In this document: positions 34,943-44,734 of the stretch, piece by piece | Layout: each line of letters opens with the position of its first letter | Numbering within the stretch: position 1 is the stretch's first letter | Assembly: GCA_913056455.1 (NCBI GenBank) | Contig: CAJXMJ010000002.1 | Location: 911,665-975,664, forward strand | Length of the DNA stretch: 64,000 nucleotides | Direction of reading: 5' to 3' | Source: an uncultured Fodinibius sp. | GTDB lineage: Bacteria; Bacteroidota; Rhodothermia; Balneolales; Balneolaceae | Notes under the pieces: generated by a model | What the model was told of the DNA's origin: nothing | Databases searched by the model: none | What the model saw: the letters and a program-made list of their open reading frames with translations, nothing else | Made by a program: the position numbers and the translations under genes

Positions 34943-35818
34943 ATGAAATTTTCTGTTTCAATAATGATTACGGTGCTGTTATTGCTGGGAGCACTGTCTG
35001 TAGAAGCCCAAAATAACGAATATAAGTTAGATCAGGATTATGGTATCGCTGCGGACGGAACTGTCTTTTTGGAAAGCGACGATGCCGAAGTTAATATCAT
35101 TGCCAGTGATCGTTTTGACGTCAATGTTAATGTGTATCATCGTATTGATGTCGATGGAATTGAGTGGGGATCTGACGGTGATTTCAAGATGAATGTAAGA
35201 CAACGGGATGGTGATCTTTACATTGAGGAAGCCGAGCGTAACAACAATAGCCTTCGTATAGGACATGTTGACAGGGAGTATCGAATTACTGTTAGGATCC
35301 CGCGAGGAGTATCCATAGATGTAAAAGGAGATGATGGAGCTTATGAAATATCTGATGTCGGGGGAGGAATTAGTATGGTTGCAGATGATTCTGATATCAA
35401 CATAGAAAATGCTACCGGAGAGAGCTTTTCTTTTAAAATTGATGATGGGGTCATCCGAATGGATAAAGGACAGGGAAAGCTCACAGCTACGCTTGATGAT
35501 GGAGAGCTCCGAGTAGAAAACGGGAATTTTAATGAGATTGATGTCCGTGGAGATGATGCCGACCTCTATTTCGCCACAGTATTATCAGATGCCGGCCAAT
35601 ATTATTTTGGTATCGACGACGGTGATCTTGAGCTGGATATTTTAGATGGAGGCGGAAGCATTGATATTGCTCATGATGATACAAATATCAATACTATTGG
35701 TACGTTCTCTAAAATAAGGGATGAGGACGAACGAACCGTTTATAAAGTGAAGGGTGGGAATGCCAGTGTTGAGATTGAAAGTGAAGATGGAAAAATTGTA
35801 TTACGTTACAGTGAGTAG
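34943..35818 (+). CDS. Secreted DUF4097-like beta-solenoid protein
   Basis: A 291-residue exported protein with signal peptide ending SVEAQ. The mature part is a run of short beta strands rich in Asp and Gly with recurring DDGxL/DDxDI-type turns (GDDGAYEISDVGGGISMVAD, LDDGELRVENG, IDDGDLELDILDG), typical of DUF4097 proteins that fold as a one-sided beta solenoid. The aspartates could bind calcium. Function is unknown; such proteins are often anchored in the periplasm. It follows cdaA by 74 bp, and co-transcription is possible. Confidence 0.7.
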   Translation: MKFSVSIMITVLLLLGALSVEAQNNEYKLDQDYGIAADGTVFLESDDAEVNIIASDRFDVNVNVYHRIDVDGIEWGSDGDFKMNVRQRDGDLYIEEAERNNNSLRIGHVDREYRITVRIPRGVSIDVKGDDGAYEISDVGGGISMVADDSDINIENATGESFSFKIDDGVIRMDKGQGKLTATLDDGELRVENGNFNEIDVRGDDADLYFATVLSDAGQYYFGIDDGDLELDILDGGGSIDIAHDDTNINTIGTFSKIRDEDERTVYKVKGGNASVEIESEDGKIVLRYSE

Positions 35819-35848
35819 CGGTTTGAGGTCAATTGGAGTTGCATGGTT

Positions 35849-36946
35849 CTACTTTTGCATCTCCCTAAAATATAGATCCAGCAGCTTTTGAGCAGCTTTG
35901 AAAGAACTCATCTCCCCGTTTAATACTTGTTGTTCAATGTGCTTCTGTTTCTTTTTTACAGCGGGATGGTCATAAAAATGCTCAGTCAGACGATTGGTAA
36001 TGGTGTCGTACATCCAGTGCTTGGCCTGGCGGTTCCGGTTGTTTTCGAAATAACCGTTCTTTTTTGTCAATTGTATATACTCTTGTATGATTTCCCAGAT
36101 ATCGGGAATACCTTTATCTGTTAGGGCTGAACAAGTAGTAACTTTAGGATCCCAGCCTGATTTTGTTTCGGGATAGAGATGCAGTGCATTTTTGTATTCC
36201 CGAACAGCCTGACTGACTGCCTTTTCACCGGCTTCGTCAACTTTGTTGATTGCAATGGTATCGGCCATCTCCATGATACCACGCTTGATTCCCTGCAGTT
36301 CATCGCCGGCACCGGGCAACATCAGCAGCAGGAAGAAATCAACCATTGAATGTACGGCTGTTTCTGATTGTCCGACGCCCACGGTTTCAATAAAGATGGT
36401 ATCGTAGCCGGTGGCTTCACAAAGATAAATAGTTTCGCGTGTTTTGCGGGCAACGCCACCCAGCGAACCACCCGTAGGAGATGGGCGAATAAAAGCCTGA
36501 TCATTGTTGGCAAGTGTTTCCATACGTGTTTTGTCCCCAAGAATACTTCCCTTGGTACGTGTGCTGCTGGGATCGATGGCTAATACCGCCAATTTATTTC
36601 CCTGATTAATAATGTGGTTACCCAGCGACTCGATAAAGGTACTTTTTCCTACACCAGGAACACCGGTAATGCCTATTCGTATGGAGTTACCGGTCTCAGG
36701 TAAACATTGCTCGATAATATCCTGTGCCAGCTCTCGGTGCTCTGTCTTGGTGCTTTCGATGAGCGTTATAGCACGGCTTAGAACGGTTCGGCTGCCTGAC
36801 TTTATACCATTGACATACTCTTCCAGTGAAAGCGATGAGCCTTTGTTTTTGAAGCGCTCCAATCCTTTAGTATTGATTGCGCTGCTTTGTTCAACGCCCT
36901 CACTTACTGAAAGGGAGGAGTCGTTATTTTGTTTTTTGTCAGGCAA
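35849..36946 (-). CDS. meaB: Methylmalonyl-CoA mutase-associated GTPase MeaB
   Basis: A 365-residue G3E-family GTPase that guards methylmalonyl-CoA mutase during cofactor loading and repair. The P-loop is GVPGVGKST (95-103), with the DPSSTRTKGSILGDKTRM switch region, ETVGVGQSE and NKVDEA base-recognition. It is the third gene of the mutase operon (mutA, mutB, meaB), 60 bp after mutB. The start is read as TTG at 36946, because no ATG precedes the conserved core before residue 140 and a stop lies five codons upstream. Confidence 0.93.
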   Translation of the reverse strand: MPDKKQNNDSSLSVSEGVEQSSAINTKGLERFKNKGSSLSLEEYVNGIKSGSRTVLSRAITLIESTKTEHRELAQDIIEQCLPETGNSIRIGITGVPGVGKSTFIESLGNHIINQGNKLAVLAIDPSSTRTKGSILGDKTRMETLANNDQAFIRPSPTGGSLGGVARKTRETIYLCEATGYDTIFIETVGVGQSETAVHSMVDFFLLLMLPGAGDELQGIKRGIMEMADTIAINKVDEAGEKAVSQAVREYKNALHLYPETKSGWDPKVTTCSALTDKGIPDIWEIIQEYIQLTKKNGYFENNRNRQAKHWMYDTITNRLTEHFYDHPAVKKKQKHIEQQVLNGEMSSFKAAQKLLDLYFREMQK

Positions 36947-37006
36947 ATTAGAAAACGGTTAAAATCCTGCAGGTTTTGGAAACCGACAAGATCTAATGAA
37001 AATGAA

Positions 37007-39139
37007 TTATTTCTGGCTGTCAATGAGTATTTCTAAAATCTGTTGGGCGGCCAGAGAAATAACGGTGCCCGGCCCAAAGATACCGACGACCCCTTTGTCA
37101 TATAAATACTCATAATCCTGTTCCGGCACTACACCGCCGACAATTACCATAATATCATCGCGGCCCAGTTTTTCAAGCTCATCAAGAACTTGAGGTACCA
37201 GCGTTTTATGGCCACCGGCCAGACTTGACACGCCCAGGATATGGACATCATTTTCGACAGCTTGTCGCGCAGCTTCTTCGGGGGTCTGGAATAACGGACC
37301 GATATCTACGTCGAAGCCGAGATCGGCGAAGCTGGTGGAGATTACTTTAGCACCCCGATCATGACCGTCCTGCCCCATTTTGGCTACCATAATACGGGGT
37401 CTTCGTCCGGCAAGCTCGGCAAATTCATCCGCCAGCTGTTGGGCCTTTTTAAAGTTTTCGTCTTTATCTATTTCTGAAGAATACACACCTGATACTGATC
37501 TAACGGTTGCAGTATAACGCCCGAACGCTTTCTCCATAGCATCAGAGATCTCACCCAGTGTCGCTCGCTTACGAGCTGCTTTGACTGCCACGTCAAGCAG
37601 ATTGCCGTCTCCCGATTCTGCTACTTTTGTAATGGCATCAAGCGCTGATTGTACTTCCTCTTCGTTGCGTTCTGCCCGCAGTTTTTTAAGCCGGTCTAAC
37701 TGAGCTTTTCGGACTTTTTCATTATCAACTTCAAGAATATCAATCGGTTCTTCTTTGTCAAGCTGATATTTGTTGACTCCTACAATGGTTTCCTTGCCGG
37801 AGTCGATGCGCGCCTGCTTTTTAGCAGCGGCTTCTTCAATCCGCATTTTGGGGACTCCTGTTTCAATTGCTTTAGCCATACCGCCCAGATCTTCTACTTC
37901 TTCAATCAATTCCCAAGCGCGGCGAGCAATGCGATCCGTAAGGTATTCTACATAGTACGAGCCTGCCCAAGGGTCAACGGCTTTGGTAATGCCCGTCTCT
38001 TCCTGCAGGTAGGTCTGTGTATTTCGGGCAATGCGTGAGGAAAAGTCTGAAGGAAGGGCAATTGCTTCGTCGAGTGCATTTGTGTGCATCGATTGGGTGT
38101 GGCCGAGTGCGGCTGCCATAGCTTCAATAGTGGTTCGTGCCACGTTGTTATAGGGATCTTGTTTGGTCAGGCTCCAGCCCGATGTTTGGCTGTGTGTGCG
38201 CAGGGACATCGACTTGGGATTTTTAGGATCAAATTGCTTAACCAACTTGGCCCAGAGCATACGACCGGCGCGCATTTTGGCGATCTCCATAAAGTGATTC
38301 ATCCCAATAGCCCAGAAAAATGAAATGCGCGGAGCAAAATCATCAACATCAAGGCCGGCTTCTATACCGGTCCGCAAGTATTCAAGTCCGTCAGCCAAGG
38401 TATAAGCCAGCTCAATATCACAGGTAGCACCGGCCTCCTGCATGTGATAACCCGATACCGATATGGAGTTAAACTTCGGCATATATTGTGATGTATATTC
38501 AAAGATATCACCTACAATGCGCATTGATGGTTTGGGGGGATAGATATAGGTGTTGCGCACCATAAATTCTTTGAGAATATCATTTTGGATAGTACCTGCA
38601 AGCTTATCTTTGGATACGCCCTGCTCCTCGGCTGTGACAATATAAAATGCCATAATGGGAATGACAGCCCCGTTCATTGTCATGGATACCGACATTTCAT
38701 CCAGCGGAATCTGGTCGAAAAGCACTTTCATATCAAGGATAGAGTCGATAGCTACCCCTGCTTTGCCGACATCACCGGATACCCGTGGATGATCGGAGTC
38801 ATAGCCCCGGTGGGTAGCTAAGTCAAAGGCGACAGAAAGTCCCTTTTGTCCCTGGGCTAGTGCCTTGCGATAAAACTCATTGGATTCCTCGGCGGTTGAA
38901 AATCCTGCATATTGACGTATAGTCCATGGGCGAAAGCAGTACATGGTGGAATAGGGGCCTCGCAGGTACGGAGGAATGCCGGCGGCATAATCGAGATGCT
39001 CAAGGTTCTCAATATCCGACTGTTCAAACTGTGGTTTTACCGGAATTTGTTCAGCAGTATTCCATGGTTCTTCGCTTTTTGCTTTGTGATCAGCAGAAAT
39101 CGAAGAATTAAATGCTATATCAGAAAAATCAGGTCTCAT
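37007..39139 (-). CDS. mutB: Methylmalonyl-CoA mutase large (catalytic) subunit
   Basis: A 710-residue B12-dependent mutase subunit converting (R)-methylmalonyl-CoA to succinyl-CoA, the last step of propionyl-CoA use. The catalytic barrel includes the [20 protein letters not shown] substrate region and [18 protein letters not shown]. The C-terminal B12-binding domain has the DxHxxG base-off motif in GQDGHDRG, lower ligand His593, then SLAGGHKTL and [11 protein letters not shown]. It lies between mutA and meaB. The 105 bp before it hold a small inverted-end repeat. Confidence 0.96.
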   Translation of the reverse strand: MRPDFSDIAFNSSISADHKAKSEEPWNTAEQIPVKPQFEQSDIENLEHLDYAAGIPPYLRGPYSTMYCFRPWTIRQYAGFSTAEESNEFYRKALAQGQKGLSVAFDLATHRGYDSDHPRVSGDVGKAGVAIDSILDMKVLFDQIPLDEMSVSMTMNGAVIPIMAFYIVTAEEQGVSKDKLAGTIQNDILKEFMVRNTYIYPPKPSMRIVGDIFEYTSQYMPKFNSISVSGYHMQEAGATCDIELAYTLADGLEYLRTGIEAGLDVDDFAPRISFFWAIGMNHFMEIAKMRAGRMLWAKLVKQFDPKNPKSMSLRTHSQTSGWSLTKQDPYNNVARTTIEAMAAALGHTQSMHTNALDEAIALPSDFSSRIARNTQTYLQEETGITKAVDPWAGSYYVEYLTDRIARRAWELIEEVEDLGGMAKAIETGVPKMRIEEAAAKKQARIDSGKETIVGVNKYQLDKEEPIDILEVDNEKVRKAQLDRLKKLRAERNEEEVQSALDAITKVAESGDGNLLDVAVKAARKRATLGEISDAMEKAFGRYTATVRSVSGVYSSEIDKDENFKKAQQLADEFAELAGRRPRIMVAKMGQDGHDRGAKVISTSFADLGFDVDIGPLFQTPEEAARQAVENDVHILGVSSLAGGHKTLVPQVLDELEKLGRDDIMVIVGGVVPEQDYEYLYDKGVVGIFGPGTVISLAAQQILEILIDSQK

Positions 39140-39154
39140 ATTACTTGCTTTTGT

Positions 39155-39233
39155 GTCATCCTGAACTTTTTTCAGGGTCTATTAATTTTCGTAAAATTGA
39201 TTGCAGTAGATGCCGAAACAAGTTCGGCATGAC
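39155..39233. repeat. Small interspersed element with imperfect inverted ends (copy 2)
   Basis: A 79-bp element filling most of the mutA-mutB gap. Left end GTCATCCTGAACTTTTTTCA; reverse complement of the right end GTCATGCCGAACTTGTTTCG, 16 of 20 identical; the left end matches copy 1 at 17 of 20. As RNA from the operon the ends can pair, giving a long imperfect hairpin between the two coding regions. Confidence 0.75.
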
Positions 39234-39244
39234 ACCTTGGTTAT

Positions 39245-41272
39245 TTAATTCTTAATTACATTAAGCTTTTTTTGAAATCGTGTTAAGGTGTTAAGTACAT
39301 TGCATTTCGAGTAAATAAATTCATCAACACCGGCCTCTTTGTAAGTTTCTACATCCTCTTCGGGGTAACCGGCAAGTACTAAGATCGGGGGATTATCCAG
39401 ATTCGAAACGGCATCTGCTATAGCCGGAACGAGATCTTTGTATTCCTTATCTGAACTGCAAATTACAGCAATATCCGGTTGCTGATCTTTAATGGCATCA
39501 ATGGCTTCTTCAACATTTGCATAGCCAATGGGATCTTCAATATCATAACCGGCACAGCCGAAAAAGTTGGCTGAAAAGGTTGCACGCCCCTTACGCCATT
39601 TCTTGTTTCCTAATGGGAGGTTTAAAACCTTGGGCGTATTTTGATGTTTTTCGGTTGCCAGACGCAGTTCTTCAAATGCCTGGGGACCTCGATACGGAGC
39701 CACCGTTCGGTATTGTTGTCTTTGAAAATCAAAGAGTCTTTCAGTTACATCGGCCATAGTGGCTCCCTGTGAGAAAGCGTCAGATAGATATTTTACGAGG
39801 CTTTGAGCATTACTTTCAATGCTAATTTCATCTGATTCACGAAGGGCTACCGTTTGATTGGTTTCCCCAATATCATCGCTCATGTTTTCATTTGCATTCG
39901 TGTACTGGTTTGTCCCTACAAACGTGCGTCCTCGTTTGGCAATGGTCTGGTTGCGCTGTTCCTGCGATTTCTGGATAGCTGATTGAACCGTTCCATTTTC
40001 AATAGCTTTGAAAAGACCGCCTTCTGATTCTACATCCTGAAAAATACTCCAAGCTTTTTCAGCGATTTCTTCTGTTAAATTTTCGAGATAATATGATCCC
40101 GCGGCCGGGTCTTCGACCTTATTGAAATAGGCCTCTTCACTAAGAATAAGCTGTTGGTTGCGGGCAATACGCTGCGAAAATGCATTAGGCTGACGAAAGT
40201 GTTCATCAAATGGCAACACCGTTAAAGAATCACAGCCCGCAATAGCGCCAGACATGCTTTCGGTGGATGTACGTAGCATATTCGTGTATGGATCGTAGAG
40301 CGTTTTATTCCACCGTGAAGTTTCCCCGTGCAAATAAGCAGCGTTTTTTTTCGAATCTATTCCATAAGCTTCAATAAGATTTTTCCAAAGCAGTCGGGCA
40401 GCGCGGAATTTGGCAATTTCCAGAAAGTAGTTAGATCCTATTGAAAAGCTAAAGAATAGTGACGGTACGGCATTTGCAATATCAAGGTTATTGTCGGTTA
40501 GTATCGCCAAATATTCTGAGGCGGAAGCCATCGCATATCCTAGTTCCTGCACGATAGTGGCTCCGCTATTATGATAAAATCGTCCGTCGACACCTATCGG
40601 TCGAACTGAAGGCAGGTTTTTAGCCGTGAATTGCCCAAGGTCACTGATGTCCCGTTCAATATGTTCTTTGTTTTTTGAATAGTGTCCATGCTTAAGCAGA
40701 TAGATAAAAGGATCATAGCTAAAGGTTGCCTGAACTTTTTTCGAATCAATATTTTGCCTTTGAATTTCATCCCAAAGCATTGCCAGTAGGGCGGGGGAAG
40801 CCAAGCCTGTATCAAAGTGGAGAGGAGTGCTTTCCAAGGAAACTCCTTCTAACAGTGATGAAAAGTCAGATTGGCTTTGAATGGGTAATCCATGGATATC
40901 ACCATCCAGCATTCCTTCGGTACGACGGACAGTCAGCTGAAATTGTAAGGCATCCGCACCCCGATCGAGCGCGTTTCGGGCCGCTTCATTAGCCTTGGGG
41001 ATACTATGCTCGAAAATAGGTTCGCGCATTTCCCAACTGTTGGCCTCAGTATCTTCATATGATTTTGGAATTGGTGCTGTGCGGTCGAGGTCGGACAAAT
41101 TCTCACGCCGGTAAAAGGGTAATGGTTCGACACCTTCCCCGGTTTTCCAACGGAGCTTTTTTTTATAGTCAGCTCCTTTTAAATCCTGTTTTATAACTTC
41201 TTCCCATTCCTCAGTGGAGATAGGAGGAAATTCTTCAAAAAGAGAATCTTTTTTATAATCAGCGTTACTCAT
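39245..41272 (-). CDS. mutA: Methylmalonyl-CoA mutase small subunit
   Basis: A 675-residue non-catalytic partner of MutB, related along its whole length. The C-terminal B12-like domain lacks the DxHxxG ligand motif (FGCAGYDIEDPIGYAN occupies the place), as expected for the small subunit. Conserved barrel parts include GADALQFQL and SIGSNYFLEIAKFRAARLLW. It is the first gene of the operon; the 172 bp between its start and the divergent acyl-CoA dehydrogenase must carry promoters for both directions. Confidence 0.92.
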   Translation of the reverse strand: MSNADYKKDSLFEEFPPISTEEWEEVIKQDLKGADYKKKLRWKTGEGVEPLPFYRRENLSDLDRTAPIPKSYEDTEANSWEMREPIFEHSIPKANEAARNALDRGADALQFQLTVRRTEGMLDGDIHGLPIQSQSDFSSLLEGVSLESTPLHFDTGLASPALLAMLWDEIQRQNIDSKKVQATFSYDPFIYLLKHGHYSKNKEHIERDISDLGQFTAKNLPSVRPIGVDGRFYHNSGATIVQELGYAMASASEYLAILTDNNLDIANAVPSLFFSFSIGSNYFLEIAKFRAARLLWKNLIEAYGIDSKKNAAYLHGETSRWNKTLYDPYTNMLRTSTESMSGAIAGCDSLTVLPFDEHFRQPNAFSQRIARNQQLILSEEAYFNKVEDPAAGSYYLENLTEEIAEKAWSIFQDVESEGGLFKAIENGTVQSAIQKSQEQRNQTIAKRGRTFVGTNQYTNANENMSDDIGETNQTVALRESDEISIESNAQSLVKYLSDAFSQGATMADVTERLFDFQRQQYRTVAPYRGPQAFEELRLATEKHQNTPKVLNLPLGNKKWRKGRATFSANFFGCAGYDIEDPIGYANVEEAIDAIKDQQPDIAVICSSDKEYKDLVPAIADAVSNLDNPPILVLAGYPEEDVETYKEAGVDEFIYSKCNVLNTLTRFQKKLNVIKN

Positions 41273-41444
41273 AGTAGGAATTTCATCTTAGTTATCATTC
41301 CTGAAAATAATGAGCTTGCCGTTACTTTACTAACATTGTATTTGAGTATAAGATTTGGGATTACTTTTAGGCCGATATTTTGATTTTGAATCACTATATT
41401 AAGAGCGAAATTTAGAACCAAATTGAATACTAAAAGGCTATTCC

Positions 41445-42608
41445 ATGGATAATGTAACCCAACAAATGCCCGCATTGACTACGCTAACCGAAGATGAAAA
41501 GATGTTGCAGGAGGCGGCTCGGGATTTTGCAGAAAGCGCAATAAAGCCCAAAGTACATGAGATGGATGAAAAGGCTAAGCTTGATCCCGACCTTGTTCAG
41601 CAGTTTTTTGATATGGGATTGATGGGTATTGAAATTCCCGAGAGTTACAGCGGGGGCGGCGGATCATTTTTTATGTCTATTGTGGCGATTGAGCAAATAT
41701 CCCGCGTGGATGCTTCAGCCGGAGTGTTTATGGATGTACAAAATACGCTGGTGAACAATGCTTTTCTGAATTTTGGTAGTGATGATATTAAGGAGCGCTA
41801 TCTTCCTCAGCTGGCAACTGAAAAGGTGGGTGCTTACTGTCTGTCGGAAGCCGGCTCGGGCAGTGATGCTTTTGCGCTGAAAACGTCAGCTAAAGAAGAG
41901 GGTGACCATTATGTATTGAATGGCTCCAAAATGTGGATCACAAATGCCAATGAAGCTGATATCTTTTTAGTATTTGCAACAGTAGATCGAGATGCGGGAT
42001 ATAAGGGCATTACGGCATTTATTGTTGAACGTGATTTTGAGGGCTTTTCGGTATCCAAAAAAGAAAATAAGATGGGAATTCGAGCGAGCTCTACTTGTGA
42101 AATTCTGCTGGAAGACTGCAAGGTGCCCAAAGAAAATGTATTGGGTGAAGTAGGAAAAGGCTACAAGGTTGCCATGGAAACACTAAACGAAGGCCGGATC
42201 GGTATTGGAGCACAGATGATAGGTATTGCCCAGGGAGCACTTGATGCTACGTTGGAGTATACCCAAGAGCGCGAGCAGTTCGGACAAGCCATTTCAGATT
42301 TTCAGGGTGTTCAGTTCCAGCTGGCAAAGATGGCCACAGATATTGAGACTGCACGATTACTGGTATATAATGCTGCACGGATGAAAGAAAATGACGACAA
42401 TTTTCTGAAAGAGGCGGCCATGGCTAAGTATCATGCCTCCGAAGTTGCGGAAAATGTAACTTCTCAGGCAGTTGATCTATTTGGTGGATATGGCTACGTA
42501 AAAGAGTATCCTGTTGAAAAGTATTACCGTGATGCAAAGATCGGTAAGATTTATGAGGGGACTTCCAATATGCAGCTTAATACTATTGCTAAACTGCTAT
42601 TGAAGTAA
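41445..42608 (+). CDS. Acyl-CoA dehydrogenase
   Basis: A 387-residue FAD enzyme introducing a trans-2 double bond into acyl-CoA. FAD/substrate signatures: YCLSEAGSGSDAFALKTSA, WITNANEADIFLVFA, REQFGQAISDFQGVQFQLA, and the C-terminal EGTSNMQL block with the catalytic Glu371. The short/branched-chain type is favoured by the overall pattern. Being divergent from the methylmalonyl-CoA mutase genes suggests a role in branched-chain or odd-chain degradation, yielding propionyl-CoA; this is inference. A strong terminator follows. Confidence 0.93.
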   Translation: MDNVTQQMPALTTLTEDEKMLQEAARDFAESAIKPKVHEMDEKAKLDPDLVQQFFDMGLMGIEIPESYSGGGGSFFMSIVAIEQISRVDASAGVFMDVQNTLVNNAFLNFGSDDIKERYLPQLATEKVGAYCLSEAGSGSDAFALKTSAKEEGDHYVLNGSKMWITNANEADIFLVFATVDRDAGYKGITAFIVERDFEGFSVSKKENKMGIRASSTCEILLEDCKVPKENVLGEVGKGYKVAMETLNEGRIGIGAQMIGIAQGALDATLEYTQEREQFGQAISDFQGVQFQLAKMATDIETARLLVYNAARMKENDDNFLKEAAMAKYHASEVAENVTSQAVDLFGGYGYVKEYPVEKYYRDAKIGKIYEGTSNMQLNTIAKLLLK

Positions 42609-42635
42609 CCATGATATTTGTGTAGAACTGTCAGA

Positions 42636-42671
42636 CCTTGGGAAGCCAATTGCTTCCTAAGGTTTTTTTAT
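42636..42671 (+). terminator. Rho-independent terminator after acyl-CoA dehydrogenase
   Basis: A twelve-pair stem (ACCTTGGGAAGC with GCTTCCTAAGGT, one G-T pair) around loop CAATT, followed by a T run. Confidence 0.92.
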
Positions 42672-42855
42672 GATCAGGGGTAAACCCGATTTATTTTAAT
42701 GTTAAACTACTTTTTACCTAAATTCTTTTAAGAAAAATTGGATTTGTCGGAATGATTGGGATTTGTATTGTTGTTGATAAGAAGTATTAAAAGCAAGGTT
42801 GGCACATAAATCGCCTATAATCATCTATTAACCCAGGACTAAGTAACTTTTTAAT

Positions 42856-44121
42856 ATGGAATCACCAGATATTGATGCACTAAAAAAATGGTGCAAAGAT
42901 GAAGAATCATTCAAAGAGGTTAAATCATTTGTAGAAAGTATTGTCGAAGAAGGTAATGAGTTAGAGAAACGATTAAAACTTCTTGAATCGGCAATACGCA
43001 GCGACTACGATTCCATATTAATTACTGAGTTAACCCTTGAAAAGCCCGGACCCAGGATTGTATATGTTAATGATGGTTTTTGTGAGATGACGGGGTATTC
43101 CAAGGAAGAAGTTATTGGTAAAACCCCACGGATTCTGCAGGGCCCTAAAACCGACCGAGAAGTGTTGGATAAATTGAAAAGCAGATTGAAAGAGGGACAA
43201 TCCTTCTTTGGTCAAGCAATTAACTATCGAAAAGATGGTTCAGAGTTTGTCAACCAGTGGGATATTCATCCGCTTACTGACAAAGAAGGTAATGTAACAC
43301 ACTGGGTTTCCTATCAGCATGATATAACAGAGCGCAAACGTGCCGAAGAGCAACTTGTTGATCAAAAAGTTGAATTTGATGGATTGCGAGAGGAATCGAA
43401 GCGTACGGTTGTAGATGTTGATGTACAGGGTAACATCGTGATGGCAAACAAGGCATTTCGCGAACTTGTTGGATATGGGAAGGATGAGCTAAAACAGATT
43501 AAAATTTGGGATCTCTTTCCTGATAAATATATGAGCTCAATTAAAGGGCGTTTCGATAAAGAAGATGAGGATGCCTATTTCAACAACGAAGAATTTAAAG
43601 GTATTATCAATCATAAAAATGGATTTCCGATCCAGGTTAAGGGTAGAACGTCCATTTTAGACCTCAAAGATCAAAAGCTCATTCGTGCGGAGATCGAAAA
43701 TATTTCGCTTAAAAAGCGTATTATGGATACGCTTAAAAAACGGAATAAAGACTTCGGTCGGGTTGTACGCAGGGCCTCGGAATTTTCCTACAAAGTAGAA
43801 CAAAAAGATGATCAGCCAGTCTTTAAAACGGTTTCCGAAGAGTTTTCGGAGATAACGGGCCTTTCAGCTGATGCTGTTATCGGAAAGGCTGATGCCGATA
43901 ACTTTATTCACAAAGACGATCTCGATAAATTTAAGTCGCACCTGCAGAAGATTTTCGAGGGCAAAGACTCCACCTGCGAATATCGCATCAAAAATAAACA
44001 GGGAGAATTTGTTGAGGTCTTGGATTATGGCGAGCCCGAATGGGATGAAGACCAGAAAAATGTAGTGACCGTTTGTTGTGCAGTATCGGTTGATCCGGCC
44101 TATGAGAAGACAAAAGTATAA
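42856..44121 (+). CDS. Triple-PAS sensor protein without output domain
   Basis: A 421-residue soluble protein of three PAS domains at about 45-160, 165-290 and 300-415, preceded by a helical lead. The first PAS has GKTPRILQGPKTDRE, close to the LOV consensus GxNCRFLQ, but the flavin-bonding Cys position is not Cys, so blue-light chemistry is unlikely. No kinase, GGDEF, EAL or HTH follows, so it must pass a signal through a partner. Potential partners are the membrane hybrid kinase 600 bp downstream, after sufE. No membrane segment is visible. An ATG start is supported by a long non-coding upstream gap that ends the previous terminator. Confidence 0.82.
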   Translation: MESPDIDALKKWCKDEESFKEVKSFVESIVEEGNELEKRLKLLESAIRSDYDSILITELTLEKPGPRIVYVNDGFCEMTGYSKEEVIGKTPRILQGPKTDREVLDKLKSRLKEGQSFFGQAINYRKDGSEFVNQWDIHPLTDKEGNVTHWVSYQHDITERKRAEEQLVDQKVEFDGLREESKRTVVDVDVQGNIVMANKAFRELVGYGKDELKQIKIWDLFPDKYMSSIKGRFDKEDEDAYFNNEEFKGIINHKNGFPIQVKGRTSILDLKDQKLIRAEIENISLKKRIMDTLKKRNKDFGRVVRRASEFSYKVEQKDDQPVFKTVSEEFSEITGLSADAVIGKADADNFIHKDDLDKFKSHLQKIFEGKDSTCEYRIKNKQGEFVEVLDYGEPEWDEDQKNVVTVCCAVSVDPAYEKTKV

Positions 44122-44184
44122 CCTTATATTCTATGAAGTTATTTGTATTTTAATGGTGTTGCAGATAACTATAAACATTGAATA

Positions 44185-44628
44185 ATGGCTGATATTCACG
44201 AAGTACAGCGGCAAATTATTAACGAGTTTAAAGCCCTAAGCGACTGGACCGAACGTTATAAGCATATCATAAAACAGGGCCAAGAATTAGACCCGTTGGA
44301 TGAGGAGCATAAGGTTGAGGAAAACTTGGTGCGTGGATGTCAATCCCAGGTATGGCTGCATACTCGTCTTGAGGATGACAAGGTTATTTTTGAAGCTGAT
44401 AGCGATGCGGCCATTACGAAAGGTCTTGTGGCGCTGATGGTTCGTTTTTATTCCGGTCAGACACCTGAAACCATTATAGATACTGATCCCACTTTTATTA
44501 AAAAGATCGGTATGGAGCAGCATTTGTCCCCCACTCGATCAAATGGCTTGGCCTCGATGGTTAAGCAGATGAAGATATATGCCATGGCTTATAAGACCAA
44601 GATGCAAAAAGAGCAGGCAAAGGCTTAA
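44185..44628 (+). CDS. sufE: SufE-family sulfur acceptor protein
   Basis: A 147-residue SufE. It accepts sulfane sulfur from the cysteine desulfurase SufS for iron-sulfur cluster building. The persulfide-carrying Cys52 lies in the motif VRGCQSQVW and the flanking LVALMVRFYSG and DPTFIKKIGMEQHLSPTRSN match the family. The desulfurase and SUF scaffold genes are not in this window, so this copy is outside the suf cluster. Confidence 0.93.
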   Translation: MADIHEVQRQIINEFKALSDWTERYKHIIKQGQELDPLDEEHKVEENLVRGCQSQVWLHTRLEDDKVIFEADSDAAITKGLVALMVRFYSGQTPETIIDTDPTFIKKIGMEQHLSPTRSNGLASMVKQMKIYAMAYKTKMQKEQAKA

Positions 44629-44734
44629 GCCCTATCTTTTATTAGTTTCTTTTAATATCATTCGATAGCTATATTCGTTTTATTATTGTTAAGTGTGCGT
44701 CTATTGGATTATCTATAAATAGCTATTACACCGA

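Noticed and set aside
43030-43330. Blue-light LOV photoreceptor in the first PAS domain
   Set aside because: The motif resembles LOV but the residue that should be Cys is not Cys, so no photoadduct can form.
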